Position numbers and translations under genes: made by a program | The notes under the pieces: model-generated | Database searches by the model: none | Told to the model about the DNA's origin: nothing | Seen by the model: only the letters and a program-made list of their open reading frames with translations | DNA from: Anaerolineae bacterium | GTDB lineage: Bacteria; Chloroflexota; Anaerolineae; Aggregatilineales; J027 | Reading direction: 5' to 3' | Length of the DNA stretch: 61,518 nucleotides | NCBI GenBank assembly: GCA_021463865.1 | Contig: JAJTXY010000023.1 | Location: 1-61,518, forward strand | Shown: positions 32,485 through 41,036 of the stretch, piece by piece | How the letters are laid out: each line of letters begins with the position of its first letter | How positions within the stretch are numbered: the stretch's first letter is position 1

Positions 32485-35282
32485 TTTGAAAGCCTCTTCA
32501 GAATATAACGGATGCGATTAGCGGTAGCTTCACCGACCACCTGTGGATTGTGAAACCGCCGCATGTATTCAGCCGCCGCACGGCCTTTTTCCGCTGCGAT
32601 TTCAGGATGTTCGTAGACTTCGCGCAGGGCTTTGGCAGCGGCATGAATATCGGGTTCGGCCCACACATTCCCGGCGCGGTAGGGATGATAATTTTCGGTA
32701 ATCGTCACAAGGTCGTAGGGGATCAGGTAGCTGGTGTTGATGTTCATAAAATCCACATTGCCAGAATAGGCCGTGCCGATGACGGGACGCCCCATTGTCA
32801 TGGCCTCAGCTAATGTCATACCATATCCTTCGGAACGATGGAGGGAGATATAGACATCGCAGGTTTTAATAAGGGCATAGGTGTCTTCACGCGAGAGATA
32901 ATCTTCCAGCAAAATTCCATTGACCTGACTTAGCTCTTCCCGTAGACGGACGGCCTCTGCCGGGAAGTTGCCGATGCGATTGACCTTGATGACCAGACGG
33001 GCTTTTTCTTTGCGTTCTTCGGGGCTGAAGGCCTCAGCAAAAGCGCGAATCGTCGCCCAAGGATTTTTGCGCTCGATGATGCTGTCGGCATTAAAAACGA
33101 ACAGCGCGAGAAAGGCATCTTCGGGTAGGCCGAATTTGGCACGACTGATCACCTTCGGCAGTTCGATTGGAAATGAGACCGGCATGAGTACAACGGGCAC
33201 AGGCGCACTTTTGGCAATGGCTCGCTGCACAAAGCTGCTGAATACCCAAATTTCGTTATACACATCAAAACAATGCTGCCAATCGTCCGGGAAGTGATCG
33301 AGTTCCCACGCCCAATAGCCAATGTTGTAGTGCTTTTCATAGACATGCTGAGGGAGAACATCACGGACAGGGAAGGTCATGTCGGCATTGACTTGGAACA
33401 CGTTGACAGTGTAGGGGGTGCCTTGGTGATATTGATCAGCGGTAAAATCTTCTTTACGGGCTGGATCATAGGCTTCTACGGGCAAAGCCGCAATCGGGAA
33501 ATTCACAGCTTCAAGGGATTTCATCAGATTGCGGGCGATTTGACCAATGCCTGTTTCGGAGCGAATAAAACCGACAATATTGGTGCCCTCTTTGATCTCA
33601 AGGTCTTCCGGCGGTTTGCTACTTGGTGCTAGGAGGTGTGGAGAGGCAGGTTGGAGTGGTGGCTTATTCGGATATTGGAAACCGCTGGCAATGGTGTTCA
33701 TGCGCGGGAATTGGGCGTAAAAACGAGCCGTCATGATGAGACGCAGACCAACCATGCGGCGTACCTGATTGAGTACCCCCATCTGCAAAAGCTGGCGGCG
33801 AATCGTTCCATAGAACCCACCCGGCCCGGTATAGATAGCAGGCGGGGCATCTAAAAGGTTTGGCGGTAAGAATGGTTTTACACTGGTGGGGAAACGGCGA
33901 TAGTAGCGCACCGTTTGTGTCCAACGCCCCCCCATGCCAGATGGGGCAAGGTGAGGCGAAAGGATACCCCCTGATAGCGTATGGCGTCCGTTGTTGGCTT
34001 CGATGACGGTCTCGGAAATGTTGATTTGCTCGGCCCGCCTCACTTTTTTGAGAGATGCTTTAATCGGTGCGCGGTAGAAGGGGTGGAAAATCGCCTCGGT
34101 GCTTTCATTCAGTACAAACCAATTGGCATAGGCGATCTCGTTAATTTCCGAGAGGCTAGGGAAGGCTTCTTTAAGATAGGTTGCGACCTCACGCAGGGTC
34201 AAAAGATAGGGCGACGCATAGCCGTTGGGTGTTGGCGAGGTGGCCCATTCACGGAAGTTTTGGGGTGACTCAATATCGTAAGGATCGGGCCAACGCTGAC
34301 CATCAATGTCCTGCATCCGCAAACAGATTCGCAAAATATCCGGGATTGGAACGCCATCGCTAAATTTGCCGTAAAAATAGGGCAGTTTGCGCGTATTGTG
34401 ATAGTCATTATCAATCAGGCGCTGACGATAATCAGCAAATATTTGGTGATAGGCTCCGTTGAGTTGTGACATCACAAAGCGATCTTGATGTTTGGAGACC
34501 GCCTCGAGGTTGTCCACCGAAAAGCCGCTGAAATGGAAAAAGATAAGTGGATTTTCGGGACTATCCACATAATATCCGTCAGGGCCATGTTGTAAATCGC
34601 GTGTCTTGAAATTCCAATAGGCAAGGTTGTAGCCGGGGTTGCGCAGAATGTAGACCCCGTCATAAAGACTTGGCATCAGATCGGCCCAATGCTGATCTAC
34701 AAACATGCCTTTGTCAATTTCACGAGTGCAGTTGTTATAGAGCCGTTTTTGCCACCATTGGAGCAGTTCGCGCCATTGATATTTCCGGGCAAGGGCGATG
34801 AAGCCAAGATTGAATGTTCCCGCCTGCAAAATGTTGAGTTCGGATGGGGAAAAGTCATCATCGAGCGGATCGAGCAAATGAGGCGTCAAGATGACCCCAT
34901 GCTCATCCAACAGATTGAGAAGTTCATCCAGCTGATGATAAATCACGATGTCAGGATCGAAATAGATAACTTTTTGAGCTTCAAAACGGTCAAAAAGGGC
35001 TTCCAATAGATAGGGTTTGACTGCCGTATTGAGTTCCATGATGTCATACTTCATGGCGAAATGAGGCCAGCGTGGGATGCCCAAATCTTGCGCCAACATC
35101 GTCTGGAAATTCTCGGCAGCAGGGTCAAAGGCATCCTCAATGATATCTACCAACAACACCACAGGATAAATGTTGTCGTGGAACTGCCGCAGCGAATTCA
35201 CCAATGTACGGGCCGCCGCAAGATAATTTTTTGAGATGATGGTGCAGGCGATGGTCGCGTTGGGTGGAATTGTATTGGTCAT
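32481..35282 (-). CDS. Bifunctional glycosyltransferase: N-terminal GT-A (GT8-like) and C-terminal GT4 domains
   Basis: A 933-residue soluble protein. Residues 1-330 resemble a GT8-type GT-A domain: ATIACTIISKNYLAAARTLV at the start, the nucleotide/metal site KVIYFDPDIVIYHQLDEL, and the late FFHFSG. Residues about 330-560 are a linker of uncertain fold. Residues about 560-930 are a GT-B family 4 domain: VGFIRSETGIGQIARNLMKS, LFVFNADSIIERKNPWATI, and the donor site LHRSEGYGMTLAEAMTMGRP. The ATG at 35282 is chosen on homology; the frame is open to 35327. It heads a five-gene operon with three methyltransferases and a DUF2723 enzyme, which together look like a methylated surface glycan pathway. 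Confidence 0.87.
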   Translation of the reverse strand: MTNTIPPNATIACTIISKNYLAAARTLVNSLRQFHDNIYPVVLLVDIIEDAFDPAAENFQTMLAQDLGIPRWPHFAMKYDIMELNTAVKPYLLEALFDRFEAQKVIYFDPDIVIYHQLDELLNLLDEHGVILTPHLLDPLDDDFSPSELNILQAGTFNLGFIALARKYQWRELLQWWQKRLYNNCTREIDKGMFVDQHWADLMPSLYDGVYILRNPGYNLAYWNFKTRDLQHGPDGYYVDSPENPLIFFHFSGFSVDNLEAVSKHQDRFVMSQLNGAYHQIFADYRQRLIDNDYHNTRKLPYFYGKFSDGVPIPDILRICLRMQDIDGQRWPDPYDIESPQNFREWATSPTPNGYASPYLLTLREVATYLKEAFPSLSEINEIAYANWFVLNESTEAIFHPFYRAPIKASLKKVRRAEQINISETVIEANNGRHTLSGGILSPHLAPSGMGGRWTQTVRYYRRFPTSVKPFLPPNLLDAPPAIYTGPGGFYGTIRRQLLQMGVLNQVRRMVGLRLIMTARFYAQFPRMNTIASGFQYPNKPPLQPASPHLLAPSSKPPEDLEIKEGTNIVGFIRSETGIGQIARNLMKSLEAVNFPIAALPVEAYDPARKEDFTADQYHQGTPYTVNVFQVNADMTFPVRDVLPQHVYEKHYNIGYWAWELDHFPDDWQHCFDVYNEIWVFSSFVQRAIAKSAPVPVVLMPVSFPIELPKVISRAKFGLPEDAFLALFVFNADSIIERKNPWATIRAFAEAFSPEERKEKARLVIKVNRIGNFPAEAVRLREELSQVNGILLEDYLSREDTYALIKTCDVYISLHRSEGYGMTLAEAMTMGRPVIGTAYSGNVDFMNINTSYLIPYDLVTITENYHPYRAGNVWAEPDIHAAAKALREVYEHPEIAAEKGRAAAEYMRRFHNPQVVGEATANRIRYILKRLSK

Positions 35283-35404
35283 AAGTATATTTAAAATGAC
35301 TACTCCAAGAAGTATGGCCCCAATCAAATTCAGCCGTTCATCTTAACCTAATTTTAGAGGTTGCTCAATCCCTTTTTGCACTATTGGCGAAAGTTACTAG
35401 ACAT

Positions 35405-35432
35405 AAAAAAGGGCAGGTTGAAGCACCTGCCC
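35405..35432 (-). terminator. Terminator after the PD40 exoprotein gene
   Basis: On the minus strand GGGCAGGT pairs with ACCTGCCC (8 bp, perfect) around a 6-nt loop, followed by six T, about 25 nt past the stop. Confidence 0.9.
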
Positions 35433-35456
35433 AGAGTGGTTACAGCGGATTGGAGA

Positions 35457-37958
35457 TTAGCGCCACGAGCCTGCGGCAATCAAGGTTGTGCCCAGTGGGC
35501 TACCTGCTTGTTGGGTTGTCCATAGCCCAGAATTCCAGTCGAGGTCTTGGCGGTACCAGAAGTTACCAGTGCCCTCATAGTAGAGACCGAAACTATCTTG
35601 TAGATTGTGGTTCCAGTCGCCACAGGTAAACAAACCTTCGGGGGCTTCAGGTATGCCAAGATATTGGGCGCGATCGAAGGCCGAGTAGCTGATCGAGAGG
35701 CCGGGTTCGGGTGGATAGGGGGCACGGTCGGTGAATGCGACAAACGCGCCACGCCGAATGGCTACCGAATCAATGCGGTCATTGTTAAAGTTGCCCGCGC
35801 AGAATTGATGGGTGCCAGTGAAGCCTTGTGAGTCGGGCAGCATCGTGCTTAACCACTGTACGCCCAGTGGCGGCGCAGTCCCGTTGGTGAGGTCGCAGGA
35901 ATAGTAGAGTGCGAAGGCCGTGCCCCATGGCGGGAAGGGGCCGCTGTCTACAATCCCGATACAATCATTCATACTGCGGTAGTCGAAGCGGCCCGCGACA
36001 ACAGGTCGTCCACCGCCTTGGAAACCAATCCATATCTCAAGCCATTGCGAGGTTGGCCCAAGAGCGTTGGTGTAGTAGAAGATACCATTGGTAGCCATGA
36101 CGCCGGGTGTCTTGATCGAGTCTGTGTTCCAGTCACCCATGATCCATGCGCCGCCCACGGTTGCTGCTGGAGCGCCAATCGTGTAGGTATCGCGGTCAAA
36201 GGTTGTCGAGGGGCTGCTGAAGTTTTTCCATAAACTGGCTTGACCCGCTTGGTATTGGAAAACGGCTAATTTATCGTCTGCGCAGGAGAAGGTACTGGCA
36301 TTAGCTGGATTGGTATAGGCCGAGACCGTATCATAGGGAGGGATACCATCACCATCTACAAAACCACGTACTCGGTAATAGAAGCGGGCACTGCATATCA
36401 AACCAGTGCTTGCATAGGTGGCAGCGTTGGGTGCGGTCGTGTGAATAATTTGCCAGCCGTCTACGCCATTTTCGGAACGTTCAATGCTAAAACCTGTTTC
36501 ATTGGTGGCATTGTCAACCCATACGAGGTTGATTTGGCTGCGCGAAACGGGCGTCACGACTAGGTTTGCGGGGGCAAAGAACGCACCAGACCCCGGGGAA
36601 CGGTCGAAAATGAAAACGTCAGTACGGGAATTCAGGTCGCCACCTGTTCCAAGTAGATTATCGGCATCTGAAGTGAACGCAATGTAACGCCCATCGGTTG
36701 AAATGCTTGCTCGGAATGAGGGGAGGGTGCCGCCTGCGCCGGTGGTGTTTTGTGAAATGCGCGAAGTTGCGTCTGTCGTGCGATTGCGCAGGAAAATATC
36801 CAGTTGATTTTCGGTATCGTTGTTGGTCAGGTTTGTGGCGTGCGACTCAAAAGTAACGAGGTTACCATCGGTTGAAATTGAAGGATTTGATGATTCCCCG
36901 TCAGACGCGCTAGTACCGTTAAAAGCCAACGAAACCAATTCAGTGATGCTTGTCACACGGTCATGCACATAAATATCGTTGATGCCATTATCATCTATCG
37001 CATCAAACGAGGCAGTTGAAACAAAAACCACAAAACGCCCATCGGCTGAAATTTCTGGCCCCGCTTCGGCAAAGTTGTCGGGAACTTGGGCCCCATTTGA
37101 TGTAACCGAGGCAAGAGTCGTCGTATTGTTGATGAGATCGCGGACGAAGATATCTGGGTCGGCGGTGTCGCCAGCGACGAGGTTGGAGGAGAAGGACATA
37201 TATGCTACGACGCTTCCATCCCCAGAAATAGAGGGTTCGCGTGACTCACTGTCCCCTTGCTGTCCGGCAGTGCTGATTGAGAGGAGGGTAGTGGTGTTAG
37301 CAGTGAGGTCACGTAGATAGATGTCGGACAGTCCACCATTGGCATCTGTGCCGCCGACAAAATTCGCACCTGATTCAAAGGCTACAAAACGTCCGTCACC
37401 CGAGATGACCGGGTTAAACGAATGAAGATTCAGCCCGCCTTGTACACCTCCGCTGGTGACCGAAACACGGGTGGTAGTGTTGGTCGCACGGTCACGCAAG
37501 AAAATATCTTCCGCATTATTGGTGTCCCCCGACACGAGGTTGTCGGCTAATGATTGATAGACAACATAGCGTCCGTCGTTCGAGATTTGCGGATTGGTTG
37601 ACGGGCCTCCGGTGGCCTGTACTCCTGCACTCGATAATGAAATGCGTCTGGTGGTGCAATTCAGTTGGTCGTGTACAAAAATATCAGTGACACCATTGGT
37701 ATCGTTTGCGACCAAGTTGTCCGAGTCTGAGGCGAATACGATAAAACGCCCGTCACTTGAAATACGAGCTGGGTCAGAATTACCATTGCCGACATTCGTG
37801 CCGTTGTCGCTGATAGAGACACGATACATGGCACCCGTTGCACACCCTTGAGCAAGCGCGACGGGGGGGGCGTATTCTGGCAGGATGCCAATCACCACCA
37901 TCCAGCCGAGGATGAGAAGGGTAAACCATCTTTTTCTATGGAGAGACTTATTTCTCAT
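35457..37958 (-). CDS. Secreted PD40/TolB-like propeller protein with FN3 and C-terminal GDWN module
   Basis: An 833-residue exoprotein. The ATG at 37958 has GGAAAG 8 nt upstream and opens a signal peptide (WFTLLILGWMVVIGILPEYA). Residues about 40-470 hold seven PD40-type blades of the form ISxDGRFxVFxSxAxNL, GDTN, DIFxRDRxTxTTTRVS. A fibronectin type III domain follows (about 475-570: PANLVVTPVSRSQINLVWVD). The C-terminal 250 residues are the shared GDWN module: GDWNTDSIKTPGVM, NDCIGIVDSGPFPPWGTAFA, GNFNNDRIDSVAIRRG and GDWNHNLQDSFGLYY. It lacks the ESDDP jelly-roll-like domain of its three relatives. A surface binding or scaffold role is likely; no catalytic site seen. Confidence 0.85.
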   Translation of the reverse strand: MRNKSLHRKRWFTLLILGWMVVIGILPEYAPPVALAQGCATGAMYRVSISDNGTNVGNGNSDPARISSDGRFIVFASDSDNLVANDTNGVTDIFVHDQLNCTTRRISLSSAGVQATGGPSTNPQISNDGRYVVYQSLADNLVSGDTNNAEDIFLRDRATNTTTRVSVTSGGVQGGLNLHSFNPVISGDGRFVAFESGANFVGGTDANGGLSDIYLRDLTANTTTLLSISTAGQQGDSESREPSISGDGSVVAYMSFSSNLVAGDTADPDIFVRDLINNTTTLASVTSNGAQVPDNFAEAGPEISADGRFVVFVSTASFDAIDDNGINDIYVHDRVTSITELVSLAFNGTSASDGESSNPSISTDGNLVTFESHATNLTNNDTENQLDIFLRNRTTDATSRISQNTTGAGGTLPSFRASISTDGRYIAFTSDADNLLGTGGDLNSRTDVFIFDRSPGSGAFFAPANLVVTPVSRSQINLVWVDNATNETGFSIERSENGVDGWQIIHTTAPNAATYASTGLICSARFYYRVRGFVDGDGIPPYDTVSAYTNPANASTFSCADDKLAVFQYQAGQASLWKNFSSPSTTFDRDTYTIGAPAATVGGAWIMGDWNTDSIKTPGVMATNGIFYYTNALGPTSQWLEIWIGFQGGGRPVVAGRFDYRSMNDCIGIVDSGPFPPWGTAFALYYSCDLTNGTAPPLGVQWLSTMLPDSQGFTGTHQFCAGNFNNDRIDSVAIRRGAFVAFTDRAPYPPEPGLSISYSAFDRAQYLGIPEAPEGLFTCGDWNHNLQDSFGLYYEGTGNFWYRQDLDWNSGLWTTQQAGSPLGTTLIAAGSWR

Positions 37959-38079
37959 GCTTATCTTTCCGATCACCCAACAACTAGGTTCTCAATGTTA
38001 TGTTAATTTTATTGAGAGATTGTCGTAAATCCAGTTTATGCCTTAAATTGGGCCAATACACATATTTTCTAAATAGTAG

Positions 38080-38129
38080 AAAAGATTCCAGCAATTCTTC
38101 TTAATTGTAAATCAAAAATCACTGGAATC
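38080..38129 (-). terminator. Hairpin terminator behind the metzincin gene
   Basis: On the minus strand GATTCCAG and CTGGAATC pair across a 30-nt loop, which contains a second small stem (CAATT with AATTG); TTTTCT follows. It begins 37 nt past the stop. The spacer is long, so this is moderate evidence. Confidence 0.5.
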
Positions 38130-38165
38130 TGTAGAAAGTTAGCGAATTGAAATTGTTAGAGTCTG

Positions 38166-40832
38166 TCAGGGAGTTGTTTGTCTCTCATTAGCATTTTCGT
38201 CTGTGCCAATGCTGAAAGCGTCAATCGCTACTGGGCCACTCAGTGATACAATGCGTAGCGTATGCTCACCGGGTTCCAAATAATTGATGACGCTAGTTAG
38301 GCGATAAGCAGCAGTGGAATCTGGGAGAATGATGGTACGGACGGCGACCTCATCCACCAAAATGGTGAATGAGGCAGGTGCTCCCACTTGGGCGTAGATG
38401 ACCTCCACTGAACTGCCATTGAAACTGTATTCAAGGCTCTGTTCCGCCGAAGCGGTCACTAAATACCCCCCGCCGCTTGATTCAGGCGAATTTACCAACT
38501 GCCATAACCCGTCTTGGTGGACGGCTGGGTCATTTGATTCGATAGTGGTAGGTGCCGATGTTTGGGACGGGGGGATGTCCGTTTGGCCGCCGCTACTACC
38601 ACTGCCTGTCCCACCGGATCGCCAAGAGGTAACGCTTAAGGACGATGTGCCGATAGTGGTTGAGACCCGTTGCAGACTGTATTGGCCCGTATTCCATTGG
38701 ACATCATTGCGACGGTAAAAATATCCATTGCCGTAATAAATGCCGAAACTATCAATTGCGTCGTTGTTCCAGTCGCCAGATAGGAAAATGCCATAGTCAT
38801 TGCTGCTGGGTGTACCAAAATACTGCGCGAGATTGAATGCTGCTTCAAGGGTGGTGGGCGCGATATTGGTAAAAGCAACATAGGGGCCACGCCGCACCGC
38901 AATGGTATCTATTCCATCGCCGTTGAAATCCCCTGCCGCAAATTGGTGCGCCCCCAATCCACCAAAACCCGCAGCATCACCAAGTACAACACTTAACCAT
39001 TGGAAGGTCAGGGGTGGGGTAGGGCCGCTGGTGAAATTACAGGTGAAATAAAGGGCGAAGGCAGTACCGTAGCCTGCATAATAGCCACTGTCCACAACAC
39101 CGAGGCAATCGTTGGCGGCACTGGTAAAACGACCTGCAACGGCGGGCCGACCAAATAAGCCGACCCAGATGCCCCCCCAAGCGGCGGTGGTGGCGTTGCT
39201 GTTGGTGAAATAGAACACCCCATTTGATCCATAGAGGCCGGGCGTTTTTAGACCGTCGCCATTCCAGTCGCCCATGACCCACTGACCCGTGACGGGCGCA
39301 CCCCCCGGAAAGTTGGTATAGGAACTGGGGTTGTCTAGCAAAGAGTTGACGAGGCTGACATTGCCATTGGTGTTGTTAAAGCGGGCCAGCGTGTCGCCAT
39401 AGACATTGCTGACTTGCACGGTATAACCTGTATTGGTTTGGGATAGAACACGCATGGTGATGCCGTTGGCGTTATCGGTGAAAACTTCGCCGGGTGTCCA
39501 TTGGGCTGCTGCGTCATTGGGGTTGCTGTTGTTGTCAATATCCACGACTTGGGCAGGCTGGCTACGGCTGCCGTTATTCAGAACATCATGCAGAATCACG
39601 GCGTTACCGGGCAGGATGGCGTCGTAATATTGAGAGGGAGTCGGCGTGCTGGTGGTGCGACGGGCTTCGACCACATAAAAACGATTGGACACGCCATAGA
39701 AGGGTACTTGCACCATGCGATACCCGGTTGTGTAGGGTTGGTTGAGCCGTTCGAGCGTGACGGTTTGGCTTTGGCCGGGACTGACGGTCACTTTGGAGGC
39801 ACCGGGAATCCAACCCAGCAAGGTATCGAGATGAAATGAGTTCGTCCCCTGTGGCAAACAGCCATAGGTGGGATCATCCGCGCCAGCCCGTCCGCAACTG
39901 CCCCATGTATCGCTCATGACGTCCCACTGTGAATCATAGGCCGCACCATACGCGCCAGATGAATGTGGCATCCCAATTGCGTGACCCATTTCATGCACAA
40001 AAGGGGATTCGTTTTGCCATGCCCAACTAGGCAACCATGTATAACGATACCATGACACCCCGTCTCGATTGAGGGGATAGCCGCCATAGCCGCCATAGGC
40101 CACATTTTGCATGGAGTGGTTGATAATCAGGTTGACGCCGGAATAGCTGGCAAAATTGACTTGAGCATCGGCAAGACTTGTGCATTCATTGTAGAGGGCT
40201 TGGCGTCCGGCGCTGGTCGTGAGGTTGTATGATGAAGAAGTGCCCGAAAGATTAAACCAACCAAATGTCGCTGATCCCGTGACGTTAAACGAGCCACCCG
40301 ACATTTGCTGCCAATAGTGGTTGATGCCGGGGTAGGAAGCGCTGAATAGGCCCGTAAAATAGGAAATCGGCTGTTCAGTGGCACCATTCGAAACGCGACA
40401 CAAAATATTGACAAATGGATAACTGCCACCGATACGGGCTGCCTGCGCTTGGGTGTCGCCCTCTTCGACAATGCTAATGGCCCCGACCTTAATAGCCGGG
40501 CCATCCCCATCCGCCCCTGCCGCACCGCCTTCGACCTCGTATCCGCTGATTTTCACAGTTTTGTCTTGGAGACGGGAGGCGGTGGAAATATCGAGGAGCA
40601 GGGGGGTGACATTCCCTGCCTGATCCACTAGGGTGACATCATAGTGGTAAGCAAGATCGGAACCCGGACCGGGGTCGTGGTGCAAAACGCCGAGTTTACC
40701 GACAAGGGTAATCGTTCCTTGACGATGGGGAGCGGCGGATGACGTGTCGGTGAGTAGGAAGGTAACACTTAGGCCTTCGACGAGGCTAAATAGGACTAGG
40801 ACGGCAATGATCAACCATCGTTTGGGTAACAT
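38166..40832 (-). CDS. Secreted metzincin-type metalloprotease with GDWN module and jelly-roll-like domain
   Basis: An 888-residue exoenzyme. Signal peptide (LIIAVLVLFSLVEGLSVTFL). The zinc site HEMGHAIGMPH (280-290) is the extended HExxHxxGxxH motif, and the WDVMSD Met-turn follows at 303-308, making this a metzincin; the M6 (immune inhibitor A-like) or a related family is likely. Residues about 474-740 are the shared module (GDWNGDGLKTPGLY, NDCLGVVDS, GDFNGDGIDTIAVRRG, GDWNNDAIDSFGIYY). A Gly/Ser/Pro linker and the shared beta domain follow (TTIESNDPAVHQDGLW to VAIDAFSIG, about 762-880). Probably degrades extracellular protein; the C-terminal parts are shared with a subtilase and a beta-helix protein. 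Confidence 0.88.
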   Translation of the reverse strand: MLPKRWLIIAVLVLFSLVEGLSVTFLLTDTSSAAPHRQGTITLVGKLGVLHHDPGPGSDLAYHYDVTLVDQAGNVTPLLLDISTASRLQDKTVKISGYEVEGGAAGADGDGPAIKVGAISIVEEGDTQAQAARIGGSYPFVNILCRVSNGATEQPISYFTGLFSASYPGINHYWQQMSGGSFNVTGSATFGWFNLSGTSSSYNLTTSAGRQALYNECTSLADAQVNFASYSGVNLIINHSMQNVAYGGYGGYPLNRDGVSWYRYTWLPSWAWQNESPFVHEMGHAIGMPHSSGAYGAAYDSQWDVMSDTWGSCGRAGADDPTYGCLPQGTNSFHLDTLLGWIPGASKVTVSPGQSQTVTLERLNQPYTTGYRMVQVPFYGVSNRFYVVEARRTTSTPTPSQYYDAILPGNAVILHDVLNNGSRSQPAQVVDIDNNSNPNDAAAQWTPGEVFTDNANGITMRVLSQTNTGYTVQVSNVYGDTLARFNNTNGNVSLVNSLLDNPSSYTNFPGGAPVTGQWVMGDWNGDGLKTPGLYGSNGVFYFTNSNATTAAWGGIWVGLFGRPAVAGRFTSAANDCLGVVDSGYYAGYGTAFALYFTCNFTSGPTPPLTFQWLSVVLGDAAGFGGLGAHQFAAGDFNGDGIDTIAVRRGPYVAFTNIAPTTLEAAFNLAQYFGTPSSNDYGIFLSGDWNNDAIDSFGIYYGNGYFYRRNDVQWNTGQYSLQRVSTTIGTSSLSVTSWRSGGTGSGSSGGQTDIPPSQTSAPTTIESNDPAVHQDGLWQLVNSPESSGGGYLVTASAEQSLEYSFNGSSVEVIYAQVGAPASFTILVDEVAVRTIILPDSTAAYRLTSVINYLEPGEHTLRIVSLSGPVAIDAFSIGTDENANERQTTP

Positions 40833-40961
40833 AGACGGCTGTATTTCTCCCTATACTAGGTTTAACAGAGTTCTTGGTCTGATAAATTAAAAATGAAATC
40901 AGAATTAAGAACTGATTATAAGTATAGTAAAGTCTCAAGTCTTTTGCAATGCTTTGGTCAA

Positions 40962-41013
40962 TATCCCCCTCTCCGCTCGATTCATGTGATGAACCTAGAC
41001 GAAAAGGGGGATA
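40962..41013 (-). terminator. Hairpin downstream of the subtilase gene
   Basis: TATCCCCCT and AGGGGGATA form a perfect 9-bp stem over a 34-nt loop that contains an inner stem (TTCAT with ATGAA). It starts 24 nt past the stop. There is no clear U-run, so it may be a stability element or a factor-dependent terminator. Confidence 0.45.
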
Positions 41014-41036
41014 AGACTTATTAGAGGGGATTTAAC

